A stretch of DNA of 64,000 nucleotides from Orychophragmus violaceus (lineage: Eukaryota > Streptophyta > Magnoliopsida > Brassicales > Brassicaceae), in the NCBI GenBank assembly GCA_030180135.1, contig CM058233.1, forward strand, positions 100,586,994 through 100,650,993, given 5' to 3'. The translations under genes and the position numbers were made by a program. The notes beneath the pieces were generated by a model, which saw only the letters and a list, made by a program, of their open reading frames with translations, made no database searches and was not told the origin of the DNA. This document shows positions 1-11,370 of the stretch, piece after piece. Position 1 is the stretch's first letter. Each line of letters begins with the position of its first letter.

Positions 1-1471
1 GTAGACAACATCACCAGAAGTAGTAGAAACCCCGAAATCTGCTGTGGTCCTTGTAGAACCGTCTTTATGAACCTTAAAAGCATATCCCCTCGTGCAATAT
101 TTAGGGTATGACTTTGTAAGGTAGTTTGGCCCGTTGATTATGTCAACCAACCAATCGTCAAACTTGCGCCCGTATTGTTTGATTTCATCATTCACCTGAA
201 ATTACAAATATGTAACTATAAAGTTAAATATAAAACATCACAATAAATCGATTGAATTTTTACAAATTAAAAGTCATAAAATACTTACGTAAAATTCTAA
301 GAAATTCGCGAATTCGTTCTGTTTGCGTTTTTCACGCTCGTCGTCGGTCAAATATGGATAATTGTTTTGTAGAATATCCATGTATTCCCTACAATAAAGC
401 CTTTTTGTTAGTACATTTAATATTTAATATTAATTGGAATATTAATAAAACAAATACTGTCTGAAAATGTCGCCAAGCTTCAGCATCTGAAGGATGTGCA
501 ATCTCTTCTCCTCTTCTGTGCTCAGCATGCCATCTCATTGCCCCCGCCGTGCGTTCAGATTGGTATAACCGTCTCAATCTATCAGTTAACGGCAAATACC
601 ACATTCGTTTAAATGGAACTTTAACTCTACCACTAGTGTCCTGATAGCGCGGCTTCCGACAAAACTTACATGATGAACGGTTCTCGTCTTCTCGCCAATA
701 TATCATACAGTTGTCGATGCAAACATCTATCATCTGATAAGGTAATCCAAGCCCATTAACAAGTTTCTGCACCTCGTAGTATGAAGCAGGCGACAGATTG
801 TCTTCAGGAAGAATATCTTTCACAAATTCAGCAATCGCATCCACGCAATCCTCCGCTAGATTGTAGTCCGTCTTTAGGGTCATTAATCTACTAGCAGATG
901 ATAATGGCGAATGACCCTCTCTACAACCTTCGTACAATGGTCGTTTTGCTGCATCTAACATATCAAAAAACCTCCTAGCTTCTAAATTAGGTTCCTCTAC
1001 TCTAGAATTTTGATATTCATCTATATCATCAATATTTTCCCGATATGCATCATTAACCATCTGGAGTGTACCAACACCAAAATCTACTTCCGCTCTAGTT
1101 GCTTCTACGTCTTCAACATTAAAAGATTCGCTAGTACTACCATAAGGTTCCTTACTACTACTACCATAAGGTTCCGTCCTAGTATTACAATAATCCGGTG
1201 TGTTTTCTCCATGAAGATACCAAATTTTATAACCCGGCATAAACCCATTACAATATAAGTGATACCATACTAAATCAGTCTTAACATTCGCTTTATTACG
1301 ACAAATAGAACAAGGACATCTTAACTTACATGATTTTTGTGTTCCGGGTTGATTACAAGCTAGCACCATGAATTCACCAATACCGTTTAAATAAGCTTCA
1401 ACTAATAAACCGGTTGTTGGATCCTTCATCGGTCTGTCCATCCACGATCTAAAATTATTTGAAGAAAACAT
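1..1471 (-). CDS. CACTA transposase (TNP2-type), partial, probably internally deleted
   Basis: The first exon (458-1471, ATG at 1471) begins with a transposase-associated domain: a conserved WMDRP start, then Cys/His pairs in PCSICRN and WYHLYCNGF, at about residues 10-90. It then enters the N-terminal part of the TNP2 domain (CKFCRKPRY, KVPFKRMWYLPLTDRL, WRHF near residue 335). Next come a block at 289-388 with a good GTAAGT donor and a block from 195 to the edge (DDWLVD, TRGYAF, TTADFGVS) that resembles the region before DUF4216. The catalytic DDE core expected between these blocks is not seen, and the exon 1-2 phases do not join cleanly, so this looks like a deletion derivative. The gene continues beyond position 1. 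Confidence 0.75.
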
Positions 1472-1559
1472 TTTTCACAAAACACGATTTTGAACGATTT
1501 TAGAGTGGGAGTGAAAGAGAGATTCTTGTGTGATGTGAAGAATGAGAGGAGAGAGTGGA

Positions 1560-1890
1560 TGTATTTATAAAACGGATTATTGACGGATTATTGACGGATT
1601 ATTGACGGGTCCGTCAATAATCCGTCAATAATTTTAAAAAAACATAACGGCTACCCAACGTCTAAATAACGTACATAAAACGCCTACAATAATAGACGGA
1701 TTATTGACGAATTATTGACGGATTTCCCAAACGGTTTTATCCCTCAGTTTCCCGTCAGTATTTATTGACGGATATTCGATTCCGTCAGTAATTATTGACG
1801 GATTATTGACGGATCGTTTCCGTCGATAATTCGTCAATAATCTGTCAATAATTATTGACGGATTTTTTTCTGTCGATAATCCCGTCAATA
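1560..1890. repeat. CACTA subterminal repeat array (TTATTGACGGA units)
   Basis: Many direct and inverted copies of an 11-base unit built on ATTATTGACGG lie between the transposase start and the terminus. Such arrays are typical binding sites for the accessory transposon protein (TnpA-like). The copies at 1567-1640 form an inverted pair of runs. Confidence 0.8.
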
Positions 1891-1912
1891 AAGGCAGTGT
1901 TTTCTTGTAGTG

Positions 1913-2316
1913 TAAAAGCCGACTTAAATCTCTACATGAGAGGATGAGGGTATTCAGGCTACAAGAGATCGATCTATAGACGACTCTGTAAGCCGACCTA
2001 AACCTCGACACGAGATAATGAGGGTCTTCAGGCTAAAAGAGATTGCAACACGCACAATACAACAAGTCGCTGAGAGACGACTTAACTCTTTCACCGAACT
2101 ACGAATGGCTTGATCCCTTTCCGAAGGGTACGTAGGCAGCCTTTTACAAGGTTCAGCTATAAAACATAATTCCCTTTATTCCGATTCACCGGGGCCCCAA
2201 TTTAAGCCCTAATCTCATCATCTCCGCCGAGCTAGGTTAAAGAGACTTTGAAGAATCCCTTAAGAAAAACCCTAAAATTCTTGCTATCTTCGGATATGCA
2301 GAATTGAGATCTTACA
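1913..2316 (+). mobile_element. LTR 3' portion of family A/B retroelement (copy C), split by the CACTA element
   Basis: The sequence is closely similar to the 3' three-fifths of the 687-bp LTR at 53303-53989, in the same orientation, and ends at the same TTACA. It includes the shared hairpin motif at 2099-2135. It directly abuts a CRK exon at 2317, so the retroelement interrupted that gene first and was later interrupted by the CACTA element. Whether copy C is a solo LTR or a full element cannot be seen because the left part lies beyond the window. Confidence 0.85.
2099..2135 (+). other. Shared hairpin motif, copy 1 (in LTR copy C)
   Basis: Outer arms CTACG and CGTAG enclose GGCTTGATCCC and an inner stem CCCTT/AAGGG with a TCCG loop. 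The same arrangement recurs at six other places in LTR elements of this window (see findings). Confidence 0.6.
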
Positions 2317-2654
2317 GTAAATAAAGGCTTCTTTCTGGTTAGGACAGCTCTGTAATAAACCGTTAGACGCCTCCTGGATACAACCTGAGCATAGCTCTGG
2401 TTCAACACCCGGGATACACATCCCCACTCCATAGACTCGATCAAGTCCTTGGCTAATCAAAGCATTGTAGAAGCCGTTTCGAGCCTTGACATTTGAAGCA
2501 AGGGAAGAGAGGACAAGGCCGCGACCGTGTCATAAGTACTATTGGCTCTGAAAAACCCATTGTTCATGCATGGTTGCGCAGAAACAATACGAAAGCTTAC
2601 AAGAGCAAACAAAAGATTGACAGAAGATAGTTTTATTGTTTCATTTTCAAACAC
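2317..2654 (-). pseudogene. CRK exon-1 fragment, truncated by LTR element
   Basis: From ATG at 2654 the minus strand encodes a signal peptide ending near SFRIVSAQ and the start of a DUF26 (secreted cysteine-rich) domain (NSTYDT). A frameshift near 2520 moves the rest (GFYNALISQGLDRVYGVGMC, then CSGCIQEASNGLL) into another frame. That part keeps the DUF26 C-X8-C-X2-C signature. The coding sequence stops abruptly at the LTR boundary at 2317, so the second DUF26, membrane helix and kinase are missing here. It is the dead neighbour of the intact CRK downstream. Confidence 0.85.
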
Positions 2655-2865
2655 TTACACAAACAATATGCCACTTTGGAACCTCCAAAGCATGTAGAAT
2701 TGATAAATAGTTTGTCTCAAGACTCAACATAGCACTAATGAGTACTATATCTCAAAATTCATATAGAACCTTGAATTACACATTGTAGTTTCAAATGAAA
2801 GATCGAAAATGTAGATACGGCCTTGTTTTTAGTAACAGTTCCACTGTCTCAGTGGAACATCAACT

Positions 2866-5401
2866 TCAACGAGGATCCAGATATGTAATGGTTACATCAT
2901 TAATAGTCTGAGAACCCGACCTCATTGCAGATTGGCTCGAATCAAATCCATCGCGTTCTGTGCTATGTGGAACTAAGAATCCAGGTGGTTGGGGAACAGG
3001 TAAATTGAGGGAATTGTTAGTCAGCATCAGGTTGATTGTTGGTAAGTTTGGACGATCTGTTGGATCTTCCTGAACACATAGAAGTGCAATGTGGATGCAT
3101 CGTGTCACTTCCTCTCTCTGATAATTCTCTACAATGGTTGGATCCACTAGCTCTAATGGTGACCCGTTTCTCCATAACCTCCAAGCCTGTAACAAAACTT
3201 TAATGATCAATCAAAAACTTACGTATTGGCTCATATTCTAAGTTTCTTCTTTGGTACTCACATAGGTGACCAAATTCTCAGCTGTAGTGTTTGCTTGGTA
3301 GAAGCTTCTGTTCTTTTTGCCGCATATGATCTCAAGTACTAAGACACCAAAGCTATACACGTCAGATTTTATAGAGAATTGGCCATGGATCACATATTCT
3401 GGGGGCATGTAACCGCTGCAAGATTAAAAATACAACAAAACTCAAATTAGTTTGGTAAAGAAAAATACTTTAGACTTTATAATGTTCATAGGGTAATTAG
3501 TATTATACAAAGTTCCAGCTATCCTTTTTGTGTTAGCTACACTTTGGTCTACTCCTGAGATCCTTGCCATTCCAAAATCAGCAATTTTAGGGTTCATATC
3601 GGCATCTAGGAGAATGTTGCTAGCTTTAAGATCACGGTGTACGATTCTGAGACATGAATCTTGATGAAGATATAGAATTCCTCGAGTGATTCCCCCTATA
3701 ATGTTGTATCGTTTTATCCAGTCTAACTGCCCTTGCTTTGTAGGATCTACATGTACAAAACTACTTATTAGATACACTTATATACATTTCAATCATATAA
3801 GTCTAACAAGAATCTCATGAGTTTCTATGGTAATGACACATACCAAAAAGGAAGTAGTCTAGGCTTTTGTTGGGGACAAACTCGTAAACAAGGATCTTTT
3901 CTTCTCCTTCCAGACAAAACCCAAGAAGCCTAACAAGATTCCTATGCTGGAGTTTCGCGACAAGAACAACCTCGTTCTTGAACTCTTGTGATCCTTGTTC
4001 TGATGTTTTTGACAGCCTTTTCACTGCAACTTCTGTTCCATCAACTAATGTACCCTACAATGGAAGATGATATGATCAGCTAACTCATACTCTGTAACTC
4101 CATGTTTTCTCAAGGCAATTAATGAACCAAGTAGCTAAAGAATATATTTAGACCTTGTAAACTTCACCAAATCCACCTTGACCAAGCTTGTTACTCCAAC
4201 TAAAATTTTCCGTTGCAGCTTCAATTGTCTTGAAATCGATTTGTAGGGAGTGTACAGTCGTAATACCAGCTGCAACATCAAGGCAAATATACAATCTCTG
4301 ATATTACTAACAACTTAGCATAATCTGCTAGTCTAATCAATGTTCCTAGTTCCATAAACTATATACTAAGCGAACAACACTCACACTGATCAAGATCAAT
4401 TTCCTGATTTGATTTTCTCCTCCCAACAAATCGCCAAGCAAGCAGTCCCGAGAAGATAATGCCGACGACTACAATGGGAACAACAATCGCAGCTATAGTT
4501 CCCGCTGAGGTTTTTTTGCTTTCTGCGAAAAATCCAAAACCATAAAACATATAAATTTTGAATTTCTTACAGGTTCTTCTGAAACCACTCACATTTATGC
4601 AAATGACATACCTGTATTGATTGATGACGGTGGGGGTTCTGACAGAGGTCTCGCTGTCATAACATTAAAAGCTCCAGAAAATGGATACACCTCTGCCCGG
4701 ACTCCGCAACTTAACCTAATGATAGAACCTCCTTGCCGCCCAAGGCAACAGCTTCGATAGTTACCAAGACATTCTGTCAAGCATAGATTACACTGAGTCG
4801 GAGATAAATCAGGAGTGCATTGCATCAGTGCATAAAGAGTCTGTGAATCAGGTAAGGCGGCTACATCGGCTGCATAGTACTTGGCACCAGACCATGTTGC
4901 ATCTGTGCTCGAGGAAGCTTCTTGTAACATACGTTGAGTTAATCCATCCCATACTCTATTGAACTCTGCTTCATTCGTTTTGTAATCGTTAAGACTTAGG
5001 TATTCAATATGTGGCTCTAACTCTAATGAACCAACAAAGGAAGTATCAGAGTACCGAACCATACAAATAGTTCTGTTTGATACCCAACTTTGAGCTTTTT
5101 TCTCTCTGAGGCAAGTTTCTAGTAACGAGTTGGATGCAAGAGAGAGACAATCTTTGCAAACATCTTCTTCAGTACCTGGTAGACACATCCCTACGGCATA
5201 TACTTTGTTAGGAGATTGACCTATTGAGCCGTTGTAGAAGCCATAGTGAGATGTGACATTAGAAGGAAGAGATGTGAGGATAAAGCGACGGTTTGTGTCG
5301 AAAGTAGAATTAGGTGTAAAAATTGTTGTTGTGTTTATACATGGAAGTGCAGAAACAAGACTAGTGCTTGTGAGAATATACCAGATGAATAGTAAAGCCA
5401 T
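2866..5401 (-). CDS. Cysteine-rich receptor-like protein kinase (CRK), apparently intact
   Basis: Plasma-membrane receptor-like Ser/Thr kinase of the DUF26 class. My exon model on the minus strand is 4612-5401, 4385-4522, 4154-4269, 3844-4054, 3509-3746, 3262-3415 and 2866-3186. All introns are GT-AG and the total is 1968 nt, an open frame of 655 residues. Exon 1 gives a signal peptide (ending VSALPC) and two DUF26 domains, each with C-X8-C-X2-C (CLPGTEEDVCKDC and CTPDLSPTQCNLC). Exon 2 gives the membrane helix (IAAIVVPIVVVGIIFSGLLA, then RRK). Exons 3-7 give the kinase: GQGGFG loop, VAVKRLS lysine, HRDLKASN catalytic loop, IADFGMAR and SDVYSFGV. CRKs act in stress, defence and redox-linked signalling. 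I cannot assign a numbered orthologue. The only fully intact CRK in this window. Confidence 0.93.
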
Positions 5402-5451
5402 TTTTAATGATAATATGTTTGTTTTTAGAACAGCATGAAGATATTGGAATG

Positions 5452-5561
5452 CCCATTAATAGCCATTTCTGGACACTGGTTTCAAAGAACAGAACATTGA
5501 GAATGACCCACTAATAGCCATTTTTGAACACTGATTTCAAAGAACAGAATATTGAGAATGA
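5452..5561. repeat. 55-bp tandem duplication upstream of the intact CRK
   Basis: Two adjacent copies (5452-5506 and 5507-5561) of a 55-bp unit starting CCCATTAATAGCC differ at a handful of bases. They begin about 50 bp upstream of the CRK start codon, so they lie in its promoter or 5' leader. Confidence 0.8.
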
Positions 5562-5979
5562 CTGATCATCCAATAGGGAAAACTTTTCTTCTTTGCATTA
5601 TTTCGTGGAAATATGGGTAAATTGACCAAAACGGAGTTGAAGACAAATGTGAAGGACTTGTTACTTGTTAGCTTCTTCAGAATTTATGATATCCTTCTGG
5701 AATTTATGTGACCAGGTCTCTCTTTTCATATAGCCTGTCCTCATTATATGAATATCTAAACAAAAAGAAATTGAAAATAAAGGTGTATGAAATAGATTAG
5801 ATTCTTTGAAGTCGACTTCACTGAGCAATTTGTTAGCGATTGGTTGAAATTATATATATAAAAGAAGGATGTCTCTCCATGGGCTTGACACCTCAGCTTT
5901 TTGAAGTTTTGTGAGGATGACACCTCACTTACTGAAAAAATTGTGTGAACCAATGAAAATAAAACAATCACCCACATAA

Positions 5980-6246
5980 GAGCACATACATTGAGGGGTT
6001 CTTAAGGGTGAGTTTCTTAACTATTCACGTGGGTCCCACGTGGGGCCTACATGAATAGTTAAGAAACTGTCTCTTAAAATCCTTATCTAAGGATCGATCC
6101 TTACACTGTTCACGCCACGTGGCGCATTCTTATTGGTCAACTTTTTTTTTTTAATTTTTTTTTTTTTTTCGACAGATTAAAAAAAAAAAAAAAAAAAAAA
6201 GATGAATAGTTAAGAAACTTAGGGGATAACACGGATGGACATGGTC
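5980..6246. mobile_element. Harbinger-like MITE (267 bp), TSD TAA
   Basis: It is flanked by TAA at 5977-5979 and 6247-6249. The left terminus is GAGCACATACATTG and the right terminus, read in reverse, is a degenerate match (GACCATGTCCATCC). It has the same overall build as the better-preserved copies at 14.3 and 15.2 kb, with internal poly-T and poly-A runs and a CACGTGG-type segment. It is nested in the probable Helitron. Confidence 0.65.
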
Positions 6247-6249
6247 TAA

Positions 6250-8398
6250 TAATCCAGCTGTGTACGATATTTTTCCGTCTTGAATATATCAAACGTTCTT
6301 AACAAAAAAAAAAAGAATATATCAAGCGTCTTCATTGACCAAACCAAACCCTCTTTTTTCCACCGCTTGAATCATCTAAAAAATCCAGATCGAGACTACA
6401 TAATCAACTTCTCCAAAACTCTGCAATCCATCTCCGTAAGTCTTCTTTTCGATAAGTTCTAGAGTCGTTTTAACCAATCTTCTCTCATGTACATTCCCAA
6501 TTCCATCTACGCATATCGTGTTGATCCAAGACATGTCTTATGATGCTCAACGATTTGTTGTAGTCTCGAGAAAAAACCAGATCAAAGCTTCGTTATCGAC
6601 TTCTCTGAATCTCCTTAACAATCTCCTTAATCGGTTGTAGGTTTCCCCGTTTGGCTGTGTTGTCCAGTTCACCGACTTCATCCGCTTCAGTCTGTCGTCG
6701 ATCCCGTCGACCAAGTTAACGCCGTCTCTGAAGGTATATTAAATTTATTGTTCTGTTGTCGATTTCATAGGAATCTCTGTCTTGATTTAAGATTTACCAC
6801 ATATATAATATAATAGTATGCCTTTAACTTTGAGCTTATAAACGTTTAGATCCTCTCCTTCCTTTTTGGTTATGTTACAGATTTTCAAAGAAAACACTTA
6901 TAGTTGATTAGGCTTATACTTGTCTCTTTTTAATATATCATTTACCTTATAGGTTACAGGGAGTCTCCCAACTCCCTAAAGTACCACTAAGCTTTGCAAC
7001 TTTCTGTGGTATGTAATGTGAATAACCTCTTCCTGCTCACATAAAGTCTAAACATTATTAGGTTGAGTGGGATGAGATAAATTCTGATTGGGGACAAGCC
7101 TGTCTTTTCCTTCACACAGTGTAACTATTTCCGACCAAAGTTTCAGTATCCTTGTTAATAATACCCTATAATCTTTTTCTGTATTTTATTTATATACTGT
7201 TTATGACGTTTATCCTTAACCAGTAACCCTTTCTAAGATGTCGAGTAAAAATACAGCTTATGGGAAGTTATCCTAGAATTGTGGACAACAACAACAACAC
7301 TTATGATCTGTAAGTAATTCCAACTGGTTCAATGCTATATCATAATGTCTTGTTTTTCTTTCTTCAGCATTTTTGTGTGTGATGATCATCTTCAGGTTTG
7401 GTCCTGTCAACTTGTTTTGGAGCACTCGGTATGATAAAGCCATGACGTTGTATTTCACATGTTTTAAAGACTTTTCAGATTTCACAAACTCAAAGGATCA
7501 AGAGAGCAATATTCCATTAGAGAAATGCCTCAAACTGCCGTTCAAGTAAGTCCCCACTCGTGTTACCACCATCTTTATCATCCAAATAAGAGATTCTCAT
7601 ATAAAATCTTCTTGAGAAGCCTCAAGAGTCGCCTATCTTCTGTTGTTAATGGGTTACAGTATAGAAGTTCTTATATATGTAATATCTTTCTTGACAGAAT
7701 CGAAAATGACAATGTGGAGATATATTCAACAAGCAAGAGAATTGAACCAAAGCACTAAATTATACTCTATGTAACCTGAAATGGGCTCTCTATTGGTTCG
7801 TTGTGAACACTAACTTCCAGCCTTTATCTGCTGCAGCGGTCTCTGTGCCTTCTAATGTTTCAGCGACTGGTTCCTTGTACGCCAAGTGAGGTCCTGGTTT
7901 TAACAACCTGTCAGGTAAAAACCCAAGAAACCCATGAGGAGATCGAAATGAAATGAGTGACTTTGTGTGAAGCATTTGTAACATAGAATTATAAGAAACA
8001 CTGGTTCTTTATTTGATCGATGGTAACAACTGAAAAAGAAAAAGAGGAGCGATTCAAGATTAAAACCGCTACCACCATCAAAGCGGCTGAGGTTAGAAGT
8101 TCTCAAGGAACGAGTTCAGGATATTGCAGATAAGAAAGGAATCAAACTCATATTCTGCAACCTGAAGGACTGCAAGAATAAAGACACAATACTATGAACA
8201 GCCCTTGTGCGTATATTAATTATTAAAAAGCGAGATCGGATGGCCCCAAGGAGTCCCATTTGTTCATCCACACGACCCCCCTAACAAAGCTAAAATTGGA
8301 TTCCTTGAAACATATGAGCCATGATGGTCTGAAACACATGACATGGAGCTCACTCTCTCTGAAGCCACTCAAGGAAACTAACACGTGACTAAATCTCT
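6250..8398. other. Helitron interior without an identifiable gene
   Basis: Intermediate-GC stretches separated by T-rich, intron-like segments suggest further captured exons, for example around 7270-7760 and 7790-8215. The open frames are short (under 80 codons) and I recognise none of them. Confidence 0.4.
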
Positions 8399-8688
8399 CT
8401 GGGGCTTACAAGGTCTTGCGTGGACACATGGCGTCAGTGGCAAGTGTTGCAGCTCAGAAATACGAGAGCAAGGTTTGCTATTTCCTCTAGCGCTTAACGT
8501 GTGTATCGCATATGAAACTACTTTGTATTAAATTAATCACCTGCTGCATAATGTAATTCAGGTTTACTCGGGTTCATGGGATTGCATGATCAATTTATGG
8601 GACACAGATGAGTCTACTTGAGAGTTGTCAGTAGCACGGAAGAGAAGAAAAGGAAATAATCAGGCCATGGAACCTCAATTAGAGGTAC
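8399..8688 (+). pseudogene. WDR12 (ribosome-biogenesis WD40 protein) two-exon fragment
   Basis: Exon-like stretch up to 8472 reads SGAYKVLRGHMASVASVAAQ with a GT donor. A second exon from 8562, after a CAG acceptor, reads VYSGSWDCMINLWDTDEST, a WD40 repeat ending in the W-D pair, then a basic stretch (ARKRRKGNN). This matches the WDR12/Ytm1 family, a partner of Pescadillo and BOP1 in 60S assembly. An in-frame TGA at 8619-8621 and the absence of the rest of the propeller make it non-functional. The spliced-type intron between the pieces is retained, so it was copied from DNA. It lies inside the probable Helitron. Confidence 0.75.
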
Positions 8689-9201
8689 CCTCAATAAAGC
8701 CCGGATGATATGCGAACTCTTTGAAACATAATTTATGCTCTTTCGATCAAGAGGAAGAGACGGGTGTATTCTCCAACAGTTGAAGTATTTAATTTCTCAG
8801 TTGGCGTATCTAATTTCAATTTCAATACTGAATTTCTTACAGGGAGAGGTGGATACGGGACTATACGGGATGATATAATTTACTCTATGTTCATGGGACC
8901 ATTACGTAAGGATAATACCATTGGAGGTCATCTCAAGCTCGCAATCTGATTTCCATGAGCTAAGGTATCATCACTACCATGTTCTTCGTTTGTATCGATG
9001 ATATTTTCTTTCAAAAGTTTGATTTTTTTTATTTTTCAGTTTGTAGATCTGCTAGGAGATTGTTCTAACTTATAATAGAGCTAGTTTTGTTTGTATGTTA
9101 TACTAGATCGATCTTATTGTGATGGTGATCGATCTTGTTTTATTATGTTCACTTTGTGCAGGCTTGGCAAGCCAGTGGAGAGTATTTCTAATTATAAAAT
9201 T

Positions 9202-9515
9202 ATGCAGAGAGGTTCTTCTTCAGGGCAAACTATAGCAACACAAAGAAAATAGAAAATTTCTTTATTGCACAACAGAATGTGAGAGTCACGAGATCACGAG
9301 CTAAGGCCTTAGGAGCCTCAATATCTTCACTGGAACCTGCTTTTAAACATAAACCAAATCTTAAAAAACGAATGGCACCAAATGATGCCAAAGCTGGTTA
9401 TCCTGTTGTTACTTCTTATAATAAGTATAAGAGACGTGCGGTACTCAAGGATGTGACTAGCACTTTGGCTGATAATCTTTGTACAGACTCTCTGGATGGG
9501 TGTGGACTATTGTAA
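9202..9515 (+). pseudogene. Cyclin A2-type N-terminal fragment
   Basis: ATG at 9202 starts a frame (MQRGSSSGQTIATQRK) that hits a stop after a one-base slip. The next frame, to 9515, encodes VRVTRSRAKALGAS and KRRAVLKDVTSTLAD, hallmark N-terminal sequences of plant A2-type cyclins, in the region preceding the cyclin box. The upstream stretch to about 9160 ends in a GTGCAG acceptor, suggesting that a 5'-UTR intron was captured too. The cyclin box is missing. The fragment lies about 450 bp before the Helitron 3' end. Confidence 0.85.
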
Positions 9516-9942
9516 TTCCAAATACACACAATCAAATTTATTTCATGTCAAAACGGATTTTATAATGTGACCATTCGTGTTTTACATTGAAAGAATGTTC
9601 ATATTTAGTTCGAGAAGATTCTCATATCAAGAACACAAATAAAACTATAAATAATATATCCAGGTTTACCAAGAAAACAAAATTTCATTATTATCCAATT
9701 TTTCCAAAATATATCTTTTATATTTGCAACAAAAAGTGGGAATATTTACCAAATAGGGAAAATTTTAAAACAAATAAAACATGAAATCATATTATATAAT
9801 ACAAAATCAAAATCTAACTAATACATAAACAAAAACAATATAATTACAACAATTTAAATATACAATATAATAGATACATAATATAATCTATTCATTGTAA
9901 AAAACTATAATAAATTGATAAAAAAAATTTTAATAAAATCAA

Positions 9943-9972
9943 CCCGCAGCGTAGCGCGGGCATATACCTAGT
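9943..9972 (+). other. Helitron 3' terminal hairpin and CTAGT end
   Basis: A 5-bp GC stem with an 8-nt loop is followed by CATATAC and CTAGT. This is the classic Helitron terminator-like end. Confidence 0.75.
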
Positions 9973-11370
9973 GTAAATAAGAGCTGCAAGTGTGAAGTTG
10001 ATTTTTTTGGACAAGTTTTATAATTTGGCGATATTCATAATTTGACCAATTCCAAATTAAATTGATTCATTATCTAGAATATTGTATATAGCTTCTTATG
10101 TGGGATAAATATCTAGATAATTATGAGAAAAAATATATATATAATAGTACAATCATACGAAAACTTGCATGGTTTTAAATCACAAACTAATAAAAACTTC
10201 AAAAAAAAATTCAAGAATTTGGTATAGAAAGCAAGGGGACAAGTACCAGAAGCGAATTATGCCAAAAGATAAAAATCAATCGATATATAAAACATAACAC
10301 AGACCTTTATATGTTCTCAACTTCAAACTAACTGAATTTCTACATGTTAGAATGATATTACAAAAATAAATTTATCCTTGGACTTGGAGATATATAGATG
10401 GATCTCATAGTTAGGTCCCAACATGATATCGAAATGAGTGATCAACGCGTCACTGTTGTATCGTTTCTATTTTGCAAGAAAAAACTTCTTGGGCTGTGGA
10501 AGATCCATTGGAAACAGAAAGTTTCAAAGAAGATGGGGTTGAGACACTTTCGATGAATTATGATCAAAAGCCCCATTAACCGGATACAGATCTCCACCGG
10601 CAAATACAGTTTGGCTTATCTGCGTAGCCACTTCGCTTCCCATGACAGCAGTTCTAATAGTCGTCGACCAGTAAGGTTGGTTCAACAAACAAGGATTTTA
10701 GGCACCAAAACATATTAAAGAGTGTCAATTTGAAAATAGTTTGGTGCCACCGTGGTTATTGTTGTTTCTTAAGTAAGGATATTGTGGGTTAGAATCAATT
10801 TTGCCCAAATTTTGTGATTTTTATATGTAGATTTAGAAGGAAAAAATTCTTTGCATAAGATATCATATTGGGCCGAGTCTTGCCTGTCAGCTAGAATGTT
10901 AAATCCTAATTCCTAAACATAATAGAGCGAAGACAGAGAATGTGCCAATGCCAATTCGGACGTAAGAGAAAGGAACTGACGATCAAGTTTTTTTCTTATG
11001 ATCCCGGTTCTAATTGTTGTTAAAGTGTGGACAGTTTTAACCAACCGAACAAGAGCTGAAAGGAGCCGAACCGGAAAAACTTTGGTTAGGGTAAAATTGT
11101 ATATTAAATAGAACCAAACTAGCCAAACCAACTTCTTTAGCGTTGACAAAATATTGTGCACAAATAGAGGACTAATACAGAACTCTTCCTTCCTGCTGTT
11201 TCTTTACTTCAGATGATTCATACGCTTTTGTGTGTGTGTTTTAGTAATTGTATTTGTGGCTCTAGTCAAATTAATCACAATTTGAATTTCGGTGTACATT
11301 AGTATTGAAAAAAACACTATTGGGTTTTGGTTTATGAATGGATATACAATATTATCATTAATCTCTAATG
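9973..11370. other. AT-rich intergenic stretch
   Basis: Apart from the CRK scrap at 10.5-10.7 kb, I see no coding signal, terminal repeats or RNA gene here. Confidence 0.5.
10500..10675 (-). pseudogene. Orphan CRK second-DUF26 fragment
   Basis: Reading down from about 10675, the minus strand gives DDY, a stop, then NCCHGKRSGYADKPNC and a later GAFDHNSSKVSQPHLL in a shifted frame. This is the end of a CRK extracellular region (the CCHGK motif just before the membrane exon). No matching upstream or downstream exons adjoin it. Confidence 0.7.

Larger units (their letters stand above)
1..1912 (-). mobile_element. CACTA (En/Spm) DNA transposon, 5' end, truncated by window edge
   Basis: The right boundary at 1893-1912 reads, on the minus strand, as the canonical CACTACAAGAAAA terminus. 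It is followed inward by a dense array of subterminal repeats and then by a transposase reading toward the left edge. The element sits inside an LTR of the family A/B retroelement; comparing the LTR copies at 53.3 and 56.8 kb places the insertion at CTCT|TAA, and TAA (1913-1915) is the likely 3-bp target duplication. The other half of the element and of the LTR lies outside the window. Confidence 0.85.
5850..9972 (+). mobile_element. Probable Helitron with captured gene fragments
   Basis: The 3' end is diagnostic: a GC-rich hairpin (CCCGC, 8-nt loop, GCGGG, 9943-9960) followed after seven bases by CTAGT (9968-9972). The 5' end is less certain; I place it near 5850, where ATATATATAAAAGAAGG and a TGACACCTCAGC segment resemble Brassicaceae Helitron 5' ends. 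No Rep/helicase ORF is present, so it is non-autonomous. Inside are fragments of WDR12 and cyclin A2 with introns kept, so capture was at the DNA level. There is also a nested MITE and several unidentified exon-like stretches (6.3-8.4 kb and 8.7-9.15 kb). The base after CTAGT is G rather than the usual T, a mild deviation. Confidence 0.65.

Noticed and set aside
1560..1890. Regular short repeats, CRISPR-like at first sight
   Set aside because: No uniform spacers, a plant genome, and the repeats sit at a CACTA end.
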